Shown here piece after piece: positions 43,262-56,847 of a stretch of 64,000 nt of DNA (its first letter is position 1; each line of letters opens with the position of its first letter). The notes below the pieces were generated by a model. The model saw only the letters and a program-made list of their open reading frames with translations. It did no database searches and had not been told where the DNA came from. Source of the DNA: Micropterus salmoides (taxonomy: Eukaryota; Chordata; Actinopteri; Centrarchiformes; Centrarchidae); contig NW_024041039.1 in assembly GCF_014851395.1 (NCBI RefSeq), positions 4,721,191 to 4,785,190 of the forward strand, read 5' to 3'. Made by a program: the position numbers and the translations under genes.

Positions 43262-44925
43262 AGGCCCCAGACGTGAGGTCTGTTTGCAGATTATGATTTT
43301 CTGTAGATAACAGGAAAATTACGAGACAGGCAACAGGTAGTGCGCTTCTCTTCCTCGCTTCTGTCATACTTTAATACACATGTATATTTTAACTACATTC
43401 TTCACATCACATTTCTCCTTTTCTCCAATTTCAAGGTCACATCATGACAAACCAATATAACAAAATTCCAGTTTTCTGTTAGAATGGTAATATTGCCTGC
43501 ATTCCACACTTCACCGGTCTTCATATAGAAATAAAATAAATGTCTTTGGTCTGCTGCTCACAGCTATAATAACTGAATTAGTAGTTGCATACAGGCTTCC
43601 AGCTAACCTGGCTGATGGGAAATAATACATGTTTAGCATAAAGCTAACAAAATACAATGGCTTAAACCCACAGGTAAACGACATGAGTAGCAAGAGCTAG
43701 CATTTTACTATTAGATTTAAAAGAAACAGTAAATATGCATTATAAACACCAAACATTATCTCAGAACACCTTCTTCACAAAACTGCTTTTTGCAAGAGCC
43801 TAATCAACTGAATACAATCACGGAGTGTACGTTAACACTCGAGAAAATCAAGTTCAATAAACACGTTATACACAAGGTGAGCCAAGCTAGCTTAACACGC
43901 CAAATAGTGTTACATTAGTATATATTATATATTCACAACACTTAAAAACAACAAAGTAGAGGCTCCGACAAACAGAGCACAACAAGGCAATAAAATATAC
44001 ATTACACTTAAATATTTACTAACCTGTAGATAACAGGAAAATTATGCAAGCTGCACCAAGCTGTCTCGCTAGGCGAAAATTGGTATTATGCTCCTAACAT
44101 AAATGTACATCAAATAAACTAAATTAGGCTCTGCTACTACAATAAACACATAGAAATTACAGACTTTTCAAGATAAAATCACAACATGTGACCACACATT
44201 CCTGTCACAATATCTCATATTCTATATATAATAATGATTTTAATTTGAAGCACCTATCCAACAGTGTAGTTTGGTTTGGGTACACATTGTCAGTTCTGCA
44301 TTAAAATCTCAATGAAATTTGTATTTGTTTCCAAAATACATGCAAAACAGACCTTGGTAATTTCCTTCCTTTTTTTGTCTGTGTCTGCAGGTCCTCTTGT
44401 CAGGCTGCATGCACAAGCTCCACCAATCAGAAGGTGGGAGGGCTGTGAGCACATGGAGATAATTAAAGGTGACTCAGATGAGCATGTCAGCATTTTCACA
44501 AATGCAGGATTATGTAAAGTGAGAAGGGCATTTTCCCCAAATGTCCCAACAGGACATTTTGTTCATGTATTAAACATGTCACATGATTTATGAATGTAGT
44601 TTGTTTTGAAAATGAAATGGCTTACATGTGGAATTCCAATCTGAATCTGGCACAAAATTCAGATTAGGGAAGCCAGTCAGACAGAGCACGGATTTTTCAG
44701 GGGACGCCTTTTCCAGTTGTTTTCTATAGGCAGTAAGCCAACGTCATTGGCCTGTTTTTCCCCACTGTATAACTACATGAAAATAGACAAACTAGTGGTG
44801 GCTGTTGTTGTATACCTGGAGCTATGTGATTTTACCAACCATTTAGCAACAGAGAGCAGACCTGGAGGAAAATTTGTGTGGTACCTGAGATTTTGCGTAA
44901 GTTGTTTTAATAAATTTAAACTGTA
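43262..44925. other. Intergenic, nothing recognised
   Basis: AT-rich sequence. 'ctgtagataacaggaaaatta' phrases recur at 43301-43321 and 44026-44044, a small dispersed or local duplication. No gene. Confidence 0.45.
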
Positions 44926-44928
44926 CTG

Positions 44929-45240
44929 TAGGGGTAAACCGGGGCGAAAGTAACACGAGACGAAAGTAACAAGAGCCCTGATTGCTTTTGCAGTCCAAGC
45001 TGTGACAGCACCTTCAGCATGCAACCCTTGATGGAGCTGCCAAATATTGCACGATTTCATCATCTTCGTCTTTGGAAAACTGTTTTCAAGCACGGTAAGT
45101 AAATTTCTGAAGCGGGACTGTTTTTTGAATTACAAGTTGTGTCTCTCGTTTCATGTGTCACACTAATGATTAATCTACAGGTTATTTAGTGCTTTAACAC
45201 ACCCTGAAGTTTGTCCTGAAGTGTTACTTTCGTCTACAGT
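44929..45240. repeat. Possible MITE with 'gacgaaagtaaca' inverted ends
   Basis: 'ggcgaaagtaacacgagacg' near 44942 and 'gtgttactttcgtctac' near 45221 are inverted relatives. No target-site duplication was found, so the element call is tentative. Confidence 0.3.
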
Positions 45241-48077
45241 TATTGTCTTTGGTTTTCTATTTGTGCCTGCTCAACTACTGTTGAGACTGCCAGCCTTTAA
45301 TATCCAGCTTCCACTGGTGTGGAAACACACATATCAAGAGTGGAGTTTAGGTTTAAAAATGTTTATGTAGTATAAATGGAAGTTAATATTATTATTATTA
45401 TTATTATTAATATTGCACTACATAGGCTATGTTTGAATTTATACTTATTAAACTTTCTCTGATCACTTTAACGTTTAGCAGGCACCGCCCCCTTCGTGTC
45501 GCTTCACACCGCCCAACAGGAAATCGTGGCTCTACGCGTCTTTGCTTTGACTTTTCATGTAAACTCACTGCCCCGAACGCTCGCTTCGCTTCTTTTGTCG
45601 GAAAGCACCATTAACGTAATGCATGCTGGACTTGAAATAAGGCATGCTGGTTAGAAATTGTGTCCGCAAAACGTCACCATGTCACATGACAGTAAAACCT
45701 CGCGGGATCAAGGTGGCTTGAAGCTGCTTTTTCTCAGGCTGCACCAAGTTGGGACCACACTATTTTCCACTGGGACATTATTGTCTTGGTCTTATGGAAA
45801 ACTCTCCCTGAGGACTGTCAACCTTTTCTCTATAGAGGGCAGTGCAACAGCAAAATAAGGGTTGGGCTAAGATCAGATTAAAACGATAAAAAGTTTGCAC
45901 CAGCTGCTTAATTTAAAAAAATAATAAAAAAGGCAGTGCAGTGCTGACCGGGCCGTTAAAAAATCATTTGTGTCTGTTGTCTGGAGTTTGGGAAAGTCAG
46001 TTCCTCAAACTGCTGTGACTCACTCTGCAGTTTGCTTCCACTCAACATGGTCTCCTCCCATCAGCCATTGCTCCTTTGCCTCATCCCCACAGTGAAGTTG
46101 TCACTGTGTATCACAGCAGCAGATCTGTTGGTGCTTCATACAAAAGATTCTTTTTTTGTTGTTGATAAAAACCAAACACTGACTGTAGATCATCTCGCCT
46201 TATAACACGACTACACACCTACTTAGCGTCTGCAGTCTCCTCTGGACAGTTATGTGGAAAACAAGCCCTGGTCTTGGTGCTTGTCTGAGAAATAGTGAGT
46301 GGAAATGCAACGGTGACTGAGGGGGTTGATCATTATCCAGGCAGCCTACAAATCATCCTACATGTCACCTTATTGGACTTCTGCTGTCATGTGGACATGC
46401 GTCTCAGAGGCCTTCCCACCCTGCCAAGAAAAATAAATTGGTCCTCGCACATAACCTCCTTATCTACATTCCTGCCGTCACATAGTCCCTGTTTCCTATG
46501 GAGCGCGTGTGATGACTCCGTCCATACAGGTTGTATTATTCTACATTCTCACATAGATAGATCTGTCAGTCTATCTGTCACACAGCCCCACTGAGACCCG
46601 GCACACTCTGACAAATACAGGTTGAGAGACACCACGGAGGGTCTGCTTCAGGAGGATTCACCGAAGGAGGAAAGAAAAGCACAAAAACAATGAAAACAGG
46701 GATCAATATCTATAATATCTTTAATAATTTTATTGATGGGAATATATAAAGTAATATGTATTGGAATACATTATTTTCTCAAATATTAGATACTATAAAT
46801 AAACCTTAGACAGAAATTAAATCCTGATTTTAGCAACCCTAAAAATGATGGGAGTTTATTAGGAATCTTATATCTTTTATTCTTAGATTTTGTTGATTTT
46901 ATTTATATTTTTGCTGCTGCACAACACTTTCTTATCTTCTTCTTAACGTATCTGCAAAATAGTCACTGCCAATCTTTTGGAATAGTTTTGCTGCCGTATA
47001 CACAACTTTTTTATCATTTTGTTTAGACATTTTCTCTCACTTAATTACAGTTAAAGTACAATTGTGGAGTTTGTTTTAGACTGAAAAGTTTATATTTTAG
47101 GTATTTAACCAAAACCACCATATTTCCTGAACCTTAATCCTGCAATCAAGGATTTGTTTTATTTTGCTTCCTTGGGGCAACAAGCTGAACACCACTATGA
47201 CAATTTTCACTTAATAAAGTTCATGTCGAAAACAGTTGTTGCCTGTTTCCACATCCAGCAGTCACAGAGCAACGTGATCATCCCAGAGGAATTGTGTTTG
47301 TGTCCACCTGATGAAGGTAAGTCCAGCATTCACTCTACTTTTAGCTCCGGTTTGGTCTCCACCAATGCTTCACCAGCTTGTGTAAATGAAGTTTATACAA
47401 CATGACAGTAAAAAAAAAAATCCACCCAGCAAGTTGAAAGGTCAACTAACTCCGCCACTTTCTGTTAGCTTGAGTTAGCCAGCAAAAGCTACAGGTAGTA
47501 GCAGTAACTAGCAAGTCTTTGCACGCAAAAAGTAATTTAGATACGAATAACTTCTGTCCATTTCAAGTGTTTCTAGTAAGAAATCTGCCAGCCCCGCGAG
47601 AGCAATTTGCCTACTGAGATCACAACTGAGATTTGTGAAACAGAATCAGATAAACACAGAGCTTTATAAATCTGAATGCATCTACATATTTCTATCTTTT
47701 AGTTGGGATTCTGCTCACCGTGTTGAACACTGCATCACCGCTGAAGATTTCTGGGTGGAGGCTACACTTCGCAGTTCATGTTCCACACCTGCTAAGATGT
47801 CGACCAACTTCAAGTTAATTCAGCAGAGGTTATTTGGTTCACAGGCCGGAACAAACGGGGGAAAGTTCAGGACCAGTACGAGTAATAACACCACAAAGAT
47901 TCTTGTGCTGGTTGTTTTTACGCAGCTCAGCAGCTGCTGGGTTTGGTTCGTGGTGTTTTCTACCTCCAGGTAACCCTGCTGCTCTCAGAGTGTGGGCTCC
48001 ACCTGTTGGCCTGTGCTGCAAACACAGGAGACGGCCGAGCTTCATTATCTTCTGCCACCTCCGATGAGCTGCACTCG
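45241..48077. other. Intergenic, nothing firmly recognised
   Basis: Has a (ATT)n stretch at about 45387-45410 and a modest CpG patch at 45480-45610. ORFs up to 112 aa (for example 47635-47973) have no family I recognise and no splice context. Confidence 0.45.
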
Positions 48078-48990
48078 TCTCTCTCTCTCTCTCTCTCTCT
48101 CCCTCTCTCTCCCCATGTAAAAAGTGTGGGGACTTGATTATCGGCTCATGTCGGCGAGCTGTGATCCACTGGAACCCACTGACGAGATTGAAACACACCT
48201 GCAAGGCCACACGCACACACACTCTCCATGAAGTCAAATTAAATGACTCGGTCTCTTGTTATTTCCTCACACGTTCAATGTTCCTCTGACGCTGGGGAAT
48301 ATACCAGAGACTGTGTGTGTGATCCAGCTGCAACAGTTTCTCTTTCCTCCTTTCATTTCATCCCTCTATCAGTCCTTCTGTCTCTTCTTTGTTGCCCCTT
48401 TCTGTCTCTACTTTCTGTTCCTTTAGTCCTCCCACCATTCTCCTTCCTCTTCTCCGTCCTTCCCCTGTTATTCTTCCACTAGGCCTCTCTTCCCTCCATC
48501 CTCCCCCCACTCCCCCCTCTTTTCTCTACCCATCCTTATTTCCTACAATCATCCCTCTCTCACCTTGGTTGTGTTTCCTTCCTCCATCTCTCCTGTCTTT
48601 CCCCACATTTCTTTTTCTTAAATCTCTCATTCTCACGCCTTCATTATCTTTTTTCAGGTTCTGTGAATTGGCACAATTGAATTTGTTCTCTTTTTTCATC
48701 CCCCTCTTCCTATTAGGCCTACTCTTTCTTTTCTCCTCACTCTTTTACAATCACTCCCTCTCTCTCCTTCTTCATCCCTCCCTCTTGATCTATTCTCCAG
48801 GACCCCCCCTTTCTGTCCCTTTATCTCTTTTCATGCATCACCTGAATTTGGCCTCATCTTTGTCTTTTTCCGCACACAATCTATCTTTTACCCTTTCCAT
48901 CTCTTCTCCATCGATTCTTTATCACTTCTCCCTACATCCTCTCCAACCTCCTGCTGGGTTTGTGTCCTTATTTCATCTGTTATATTCAAT
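48078..48990. repeat. (CT)n microsatellite and a long polypyrimidine tract
   Basis: (CT)n at 48078-48110. From 48329 to 48990 the plus strand is overwhelmingly C and T with few purines. The 201-aa ORF across it is Ser/Leu/Pro/Phe-rich, as any frame of such a tract would be. Confidence 0.85.
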
Positions 48991-49134
48991 TTAAATGCTA
49001 AACATACACTTTGGGTCAGTAGATGAAAAAGAATTAAAAGCCTGCAGAGAAAACAACATCTCCAGGGAACGTTACCTGTCTCCTTTTTTACAGTGTTGGC
49101 ACGTACCTGTATGTATCTTACTGCAAAGGTTCAG

Positions 49135-49510
49135 TGTGTAATATATTTAGGAGGATCTATTGACAGAAATGCAATCCCTTACATAATAAACCATTATGTG
49201 TTTATTACCTTAGAATGAGACATTTCTATCAACAGCAGGTCCTCTTACATGGAAGTCGCCATGTTGCACCGCCATTTTTCTACAGTAACCCAAATGGACA
49301 AACTGCTCTACAGAGCGCGTTTTGTTTCCACGTTGCATATGTCCGAAAAACAAGCAGAAGTAGTAGTAGTAGTAGTATTAATATTCTGGTTTGTTAGAAG
49401 TAAGAAGAGAAGTGAAATGTGGACAAATGGAGCACCACACGTATTATTTAGCACAGGAGCCGGCAGAGCGTGTCGGCCATCGTAGCTTCTCCTCCGCGCT
49501 TGGAAAGTGA
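49135..49510 (+). mobile_element. MITE, 'ggttcagtgtgtaat' family, opposite to the 39692 copy
   Basis: Starts AAAGGTTCAGTGTGTAATAT, followed by 'ttaggaggatctattgacag' and 'catgttgcaccgcc'. A short (AGT)n run lies at 49361-49378. The right terminus appears truncated. Confidence 0.65.
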
Positions 49511-50353
49511 GTGATGGTGCATTCATGTGGTGTCTCAATAATCAAAACAAAAATTCTCCTTAAATTTTTATTGCAAAAAGAGGGATAAAGTGTACATGGA
49601 ACATAAAGATGTATACAGAAGAGTATACAAAGATATAAGAAGACACAAGTAATAAAAACTTTGTATGGGATAGTCTATATTCTATAAAAATTATTATTAT
49701 AAGAGGACCAAATGTTGACAGTTTTCACAGCCTTTTTGCTCCGACTGTCCACCCGGATACGTTTCGAAGCTGAGGTTGCAGTATTGGCGGATTCGGGTCT
49801 TAACGGCTTTGATTGTTGTTGAATTGGGGAGGAGCATCTGGAAGGTTGTGTGTTTGAATTACTTTAAACTCTAAATAGTTTACAATCAGAATATAACACT
49901 GCACTGTCTTTAACGATTCTGTAAAAGCTCGGCATGCTTTCAGTGACGTTTTTCCACGTCCTACGCCAACGGCAAAACACCCCAAAACGGTTTCAGGTGT
50001 GGTTATGTGAAGCCGGGAAGGATTGGGCCTGATTTTAACACCTAATTTTAGAAGAATTGCCAACCACTCAGGGTTGCTCTGTTCGGCTAGGCTCTGTCAG
50101 TGTGTTTGTCCACTTCACTTAACTCCAGTATAAGTATTTATTTGAAATTATCACAGGGTGACGTGTGTCCCGTGTCATTAATCCTTCCATATGAACACAC
50201 ACACATCAACATATAAGGTCTTCATCAGTCAGACAGCTCTGTTTCTCATATCCCCATTCAGTTACGTCTATAGATTCAACCTTTTGTCGTTTTAGTTTCC
50301 TCCAAACCAGCCAATCACTGGGCCTGGATTAGCATGTAAGAGACGCCAAGAGT

Positions 50354-50355
<2 letters not shown>

Positions 50356-50402
<47 letters not shown>
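50356..50402. repeat. (GA)n microsatellite
   Basis: Forty-seven uninterrupted bases of GA followed by a further purine-rich stretch to about 50460. (CA)12 lies at 50583-50607. Confidence 0.97.
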
Positions 50403-50407
<5 letters not shown>

Positions 50408-50574
50408 AAGAGGGAATGAAAGAAAAGGCAGAAAGAGAAGAGAGAGGAGGCGAGGGATAGAGACAAAAGTCCAGCTGTGAGATGAACGTGGGATGAACGG
50501 AGGAAGAATAAAACGGATCTTATCTTTCGGGGAGTGAAACTTCTCGAGCGCAGCCCGGGTTATTACCATGTAAA

Positions 50575-50607
<33 letters not shown>

Positions 50608-51266
50608 TTCAGTACAATGTTGCACAAACACAAACCGCACTAGCACACACTCCTTTGACTGGAGTTTGATTGGCTGTTTTTGAATGAAGTTGGCTCCTGC
50701 CTGGTATTTTGATGAAGTTGGTTATTTATTGGGTGATGAAATTAAGTTAATTGCTTATTGGTATTTTAATTAAGTTTCTTTCTCCGTGGGTGTTTGAGTG
50801 ATTTTTGAAGTATTTATTGGTATTTTAATGAAGTATTATTTGGCTGCAGACTCAGTGGGAGAGCAGCTGAACAGGCATACACACAGCAGGTGGCCCAAAC
50901 AGACACACACATGCAGATATATACACATGTCATACAGGCATAGCAGCACACGCACATACACGTGATGACAAACAAGCACAGATGCAAATATCAATGCATA
51001 CATCTGAATCATATACAGATTGACACAAATATACTCTACATATGTGTTAATCATGTTCAGCTAATCAACTATGTTGTAATACAAAATATAATGTACCCCC
51101 AAAATAAAATATTTTTAAAATGTGTTTTCCCAAACTTAAATCTTTAAAAGCAACTCACAAAAACATGGTTTAATGTTTAAAAAGGCTCAGTAATTTCTTA
51201 AAACAGCTGCTCACTGTAGTTTTTCTCAAACAGCAGGCACTACTTTCAGCGCCTGTTGCTCTAGTG

Positions 51267-52834
51267 CACTGGTTCCCAAAATTTATCAGCTCAAGACCCA
51301 AAAGAGAAATCTGGTGTCTCCCTGGGACCCAAATTTCCCAAAATACATCTACATTACAAACTACAGATAAAGGGCTAAACAAACCATGTATATTAAATGT
51401 ATTAATTTCTTATAAAAGTAAACAAAAACAACAATGGTCTATTCTCCTTCCTGTGTCTCACCCCTTTGTCTACTCTCATTTTCTTATCCCCTCCCATCAT
51501 CACCAACATGTCTTTTGACATGACCTGAATTTAAAGAAAGGTATGTGGCTAGCTGAAGTTTTCCTCCAGCTAATCTTTACTCTGGACTCAGTTTTTGAAA
51601 GTGCCTTTCTGATGCTGAGCATTTAGTCTGTTTCTGAATTGGTTTTTCAGGTATGCTAGAGTCGGGAAGGCAGATTCACACAAGTATGTTGTGCCAAATT
51701 GAATCAACACATCTTGAAGGATTCTTCTTTGCAAAGAATGTTTCATTTGGAAATACCTTTTACCACTTTTCCACATATTGCACATTGAAGCATCCATAAC
51801 GTTGTACTTCAGTTTAGACAACTACAGGAGCATCAGACAGATCAAAGACATAAAATTTCTGTATGAATGTGGACAGAAGATCAGGTTATGGAGAAGAAAG
51901 AGAGAGAACACCTCACACAGCATCTGAGCTGAACCATAGCTGAACAGACAAGTGGAGCAAAAAAGAACACTCATTCACAAACCATAAAACTTCAATTAAT
52001 AGTCGAGTCCCAAATAGCCGCCTGCCCCGTTTACTGGCCTACACATTTTGACAAATAAACGCAGGTCTCCATTAAACGCTGGTCTGGTTTTTATGGAAGT
52101 TCTTTGGATGTATAAAACCTCTTAAACCCTGCGGGGTTGCCCGCTTTAGCTTCTTCTAAGCTGCTCAGATCGTTAATACAAATATTAATGTTTAAACTTA
52201 TGAACAACATGTCAGTGTGGACATGCTGCACATCGTTAGATCGGTTAGATTCTCCACAATTCAATTGTTTAATCGTCTAACGGAAAAAAACAAGCCCCAA
52301 AGTCTGATTCTTATAGATTCACCGGTGTAACCTGAATGGTAGGAAAGAGATGAGGAAGAAAAAAGTGCAGACTCCTGTTTCCTTAAGTCCGAATGTGTCC
52401 CTTCCTTGATTATTTATGTTCCTTTAGTCTGTAAGGGTCCACCAATCAAAAGAATCAAAACAGCTTTATCCAAGTTGTGAATCCTGTCATGTGAAGTCCA
52501 TCGCTCTCTGTCTGCTAACATCCTGCACCCTGTTGTTGTCTAGATCAAATGAATGACATGTATTTGATATTATTTGATCATTTTTATACAAGTAACATTC
52601 TGTTTGAAATAAATAAACTGTTTCATAGTAGCCTATTTCAGTTTTGTGCGAGAGGAATTAAAGGACTGTCCCAAATGTAGGCAGGGTCAATTCAGTAATT
52701 TTAGCAAATAAAAGCCTGGGCTATTAATCTGAGTTTTATGATATTTACCTATTGTAACATTGTTAAGAATTTTACTCAATTAAAATGGGCCTGCGAACCA
52801 TTTTGGGTCCTGACCCTTAGTTTGGGAAACATGA
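51267..52834 (-). mobile_element. hAT element relic with transposase C-terminus
   Basis: The left end CACTGGTTCCCAAAATTTAT and the right end, in reverse, TCATGTTTCCCAAACTAAGG are inverted relatives followed by 'gggtc..gaccca'. Flanking 8-mers are CTCTAGTG (51259-51266) and CTCTAGAG (52835-52842), 7 of 8 identical. The minus ORF 51821-51588 includes LIQFGTTYLCESAFPTLAYL then NQFRNRLNAQH, the hAT C-terminal dimerisation pattern (ESAFS.m...K...RNRL) seen in ZBED/SCAND3-like transposases. The rest of the transposase is decayed. Confidence 0.85.
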
Positions 52835-53099
52835 CTCTAGAGAGTATTTGGGGCAGCAGGACAGTGTATGTGGGACATGTGCGGATGTGTGTGTTCATAG
52901 TGATGAGGAACATGTCACCCAATGCAGCAGTGAGGCTCACTGATGGGTTTTAATTGTTTCTCAGTAGTAGTGAAAGTAATGTAACTAGTTACTTTTAATA
53001 CCCAGTAATAAGTAAAGTAATGTTATTACTTTTTAAAGAAGTAATAAGTAAAAAGTAAGTAGTAAGTCTGAGGCATTAATCATGTCATGGAGGAGCGGA

Positions 53100-53360
53100 A
53101 TTTTAATTTCATTTGATATCGATATTTATCACGATCAATGTCAAATCATTATTTCTTTTAAGTTTAAAGGATGATTTTTTCTTCTGAGTGAAAGTTGAAG
53201 AAACCAGATGATTAACTGTGGTTTTTAACTTTTCTTTATGGTCAGAACAAACTGTTGATTCCAAACATTAATCAAATCAAACATTTATAGACAATATATT
53301 AAACATTTGTTATATTGTTATTGAGGAAAATTATTTTGCGATATTGTTTTACACCACTAG
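53100..53360 (+). mobile_element. hAT MITE fragment, third copy of the 23953 family
   Basis: Shares 'gagtgaaagttgaagaaacc', 'aacttttctttatggtcaga' and 'ttgttattgaggaaaattat' with 23953-24330 in the same orientation. Both termini are degraded. Confidence 0.75.
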
Positions 53361-53434
53361 AAATTCCTTCCATGCTTGTTTACCGTTCTCTCATAAGGTG
53401 GCTTCGCCCGGTAACCCCCGTGTTTCACGTCAAT

Positions 53435-53733
53435 GGGGGCGGCAGTAGCTCAGTCTGTAAGGATTTGGCTGCCGGTTCGAATCCAGCACGGAAAGAGTTG
53501 CGGAGTGTGGACTGGTAGCTGGAGAGGTGCCAGTTCACCTCCTGGGTACTGCCGAAGGAGGCCTTGAGCAAGCCCCTGAACCCCTAACTGCTCTCACTCT
53601 GACATCTCTCTGTGTGTTGCTATAGGTCCTGTTTGTGTGCATGTGTGTGTCTTTCGGACCTGTGTGTAAAAATACTAACAGAGTGAAAACATTGAGTTTC
53701 CCCTCGCAGGATTAAATAAAGTATATCTTCTTC
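53435..53733 (+). mobile_element. tRNA-derived SINE with LINE-type tail
   Basis: The head has an A box (cagtagctcagtctgtaagg) and B box (gccggttcgaatccagc). The body includes 'gaggtgccagttcacctcc' and 'ccttgagcaagcccctgaac'. The end 'gcaggattaaataaagtata' is like the 3' tail of the LINE at 12367, suggesting the LINE that mobilised it. Confidence 0.9.
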
Positions 53734-54687
53734 AATGGTTTGAACTTCCCTCAGGCAAAGTCTGCAGAAATGTGAGAAATGAAAGGGTTGCAGAATGTCT
53801 GCAAGAGGGCCCTCGTGCACTTAACAATTTGACAGTGGGATGGCCCTGAGCTTTCACAGAGCTCAAGTCTGTGAGTCTGAGTGTGGGCATCGAGACCACA
53901 CTGAGACTGACAGACAAAAGGGGAGGGGAAACATTGGAAACCACAGCACTGGCTGTGACAGCTTCTGTAATAGCTAAATTCCTAAGATAAGATATGATTG
54001 TTTTCCTAAATGCAGTTAGGAAACATGTTTCTGTAATACTAAAACTCCTAGATGTCATCCTGAGATCAGATAGGACTTCAGACTGACTCTACTTCTTCCT
54101 CTTTCTAGTAGCCTAATATTGATTTCGGGTGTCCATGAATCTGATTGGCGGTCATATGAAAAAGAAATTCGGTTCAGAAGTTCAGATCTCAGATGTTTTC
54201 TTCAGTGCAGGGGGTTGAGAGTTGAACCCTCAACCACCTGGCAGTGTCGGTGCCTTGCTTCACTCCAGCGCCGTGTTGGTGAGCAGATGCTGTCTGACAG
54301 TCTGTTAGGAAACACGTCTGCAGCTGTTGCCGTTCCTGTCACATGTTCCAGCTGCAGCGACGCTGTGTGATTCGAGGCGGCATGTTTAGCTTCAACACGC
54401 TAAGTGTTGCTCCGGGCTGGAAGGAAGTGCACTGGACTGAATGTGGTTTAAATATTACTCAGTATGACTGAACAGGCAAAACACTACACTAGGTCAGTTA
54501 CAGTTAGGGGACGCACACAACCAGGCTGTTTTTAATCTGCTTTCTTTACATCGTAGGCTCATTAGCTTATATGTTGCTCAGGCATTTTAAAATATGTATG
54601 TGGTATGGACACCTGGGTGGCTAAGTACACCGATTCACAAATATGGCTGTAAAGATTATTGGGAAAGAGCAGAAACAACTGGAATGT

Positions 54688-54840
54688 ATATATAAAACGT
54701 AGGTGAAACAAAAAGCTAGACAAATTGCATCTGATCCTGGACACCCCATGTTTAATGAATATATTTATTTGCCCTCTGGAAGGCGCTAAAGAGAAGCTGC
54801 AGCATACTTTCATACCAAATGCAGTAACTTCTCTCAGTTC
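54688..54840 (+). mobile_element. LINE ORF2 C-terminal fragment
   Basis: The plus frame gives KARQIASDPGHPMFNEYIYL then PSGRR. After a frame change it gives TFIPNAVTSLS, the end of the ORF in several fish LINE families (..DPSHP..LLPSGRR..SFIP.A..LLN). Only about 50 codons remain. Confidence 0.65.
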
Positions 54841-55308
54841 ATAAACGTGTCCCTACGCTGGAATCATATCTGTTACTGTCTGCACCAGGGTGCGAATTAT
54901 ACAGTGACAACCGTGGTTCGCGCGCTTCGGTGAACTAAAATCTTACAAAGCTTACAATATCCTTGCTTATTTAACTAATGTCATCAGTCTGTGGATGATG
55001 ATGAATCGAATTCATTACACCAGTTCACGGGTGCCCCATACCACACAACAACTTTTGTAGTCAGGGGTCACCAAGTATTCTAGAGCAAAACTGCCAGAAA
55101 GTCAGACACACAACAGCAAACCATGGCTGCTCAAACCAGACCCACACGATGCTGAACCAGAACCATGCACCAGAATCTGCACTATCATCTCTAATTCCCA
55201 ATTCTTATCATTCTCATCTGTTTAAAGTTTCAACTTTATTGGTTGCTACGCCTGCCAAACCAGTGTGACTTTACGCGCACACGTGTTTAAAAAACATTGA
55301 AATCTGAA

Positions 55309-55733
55309 GTGCGATTTATACTTCTGCGTTGAATCAACGGCGAAGCGTTGCGGACCGTAAGAACTGACTGGTCGGCTGGGTAGCCTCGCAATGCCTCTGA
55401 GCCGGAAGGAAGTGCTCCGTACTTTGAAGTAACTTTTACAAGCGGCCAAACCAGCGGCTGTAACACGGTGGATCAATATATTTGACCGCCACAACCCGAG
55501 AGAAATGACTCTCAGACTATCAGAATGGGATCCATTCGGTCGATAACATTTGAAAAGGCTACACCAGCCGCACGTATACAATTTTACCCCATTCACATTA
55601 GCAGAGGGCTAAAAGTCGGCATGCTGAGCCACCGAAAGTCAACAGAGTGAACGCTGTAGCGCTACTGCCAACTAGCGTTTGGGGGTGTAATTGCTGAATG
55701 ACGGAGACACCGACGCACAAGTATAAATGCACA
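55309..55733. mobile_element. TIR MITE of the 'TTTATACTTCTG' family, complete copy
   Basis: The left end GTGCGATTTATACTTCTGCG and the right end GACGCACAAGTATAAATGCA are inverted relatives. The interior matches 21213-21760 over 'gcctcgcaatgcctc', 'agcggctgtaacacggtgga' and 'catttgaaaaggctac'. No transposase ORF. Confidence 0.75.
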
Positions 55734-55819
55734 CCTATGTGCACCTAGCTACGCCGTAGGCTACGCATCATACTTTAGATGTAGCGCAGCACAAGTACAA
55801 AGAAATATGAAAGGTCGGC

Positions 55820-56095
55820 TGAGTCAGTGAACTCTTTTAAGTCCCTTCTTGAAACATACTTTTATAGGAGAGCCTTTCCCGCCTTTCTTTATTTTATCCC
55901 TTTTATTTTATTCTATTTTACTTAGCCTATTTTATATTTAGCTTAAACGTGTATTTTAGTCTTTTCAATGTTTTCTTGCTTTTATCTTGTATTGTTTTTG
56001 TATTATTGTCTCTTGGGTATTATTGTCTTTACACTTGTTAAAGCACTTTGTAACTTGTTTTTGAAAAGTGCTTATTATTATTATTATAAAAGACT
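55820..56095 (+). mobile_element. LINE 3' end
   Basis: The frame reads SVNSFKSLLETYFYRRAFPA, a C-terminal phrase common in fish LINEs. It is followed by 'aaagcactttgtaacttgtt' and a (TTA)n tail at 56075-56088. Family not fixed. Confidence 0.65.
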
Positions 56096-56473
56096 CAAGC
56101 AAAGTACCTCATATTGTACTTAAGTAAAGTACACCACTGCTGATAATTTACCTATTCTTTCCATTCATTCCGAAGGTCATGGGGTCATTCAAATCTGAGT
56201 CGTTACCCTCTGTTGAGGAGGAATATTCTATATCATTTTCATGTTGGGGAGACGTCATCAGGCTCTGAGATCAATTTCTGCTGATTTCCACCTCTATTAC
56301 AGCGATTCATCTATAACATAGCCTCTGTTTTCTTTTGGCAGAAATTCAGTTTCCTGATTGAAGCAATTTCCTCAAAAGGAAATTAAAAGAACATATATAG
56401 AAAATAAGTAAACGCTCTGAGCTCATGCTGTAAAGACTGCTGATCTTTTATTGATTGCTAAGCCTGCCAAACA

Positions 56474-56474
<1 letters not shown>

Positions 56475-56524
<50 letters not shown>
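56475..56524. repeat. (CA)25 microsatellite
   Basis: Fifty uninterrupted bases of CA. A further short (CA)n lies at 56667-56685. Confidence 0.97.
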
Positions 56525-56526
<2 letters not shown>

Positions 56527-56793
56527 GTGAGGGCATTGAGCAGCAGCCGTTTAGGGTTACGGGTTCAATTCCCTGGCAGAGCAGGACACCAACCGTTATT
56601 CTTTCTGTTCACTTGAGGTCAGCAGAGGCTTCTGGGTAGTGAGATGGGACAGGACGGGGTGTCACTCACACACACACACACACACAAACGCACACGCTGA
56701 GAGCTGTGAGAACATTTTCTTGTGGCCTCGAGGTGTCAGGAGCACCCATCAAACCACCAACAACTAATTATTACCTTCCTTTCTTTTCTCACC

Positions 56794-56806
56794 GTGTGTG
56801 TGTGAT

Positions 56807-56847
<41 letters not shown>

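Noticed and set aside
48389..48994. 201-aa plus-strand ORF, the longest in the window
   Set aside because: It is entirely within a polypyrimidine tract. Its amino-acid content follows from C/T composition and no domain or splice context is visible.
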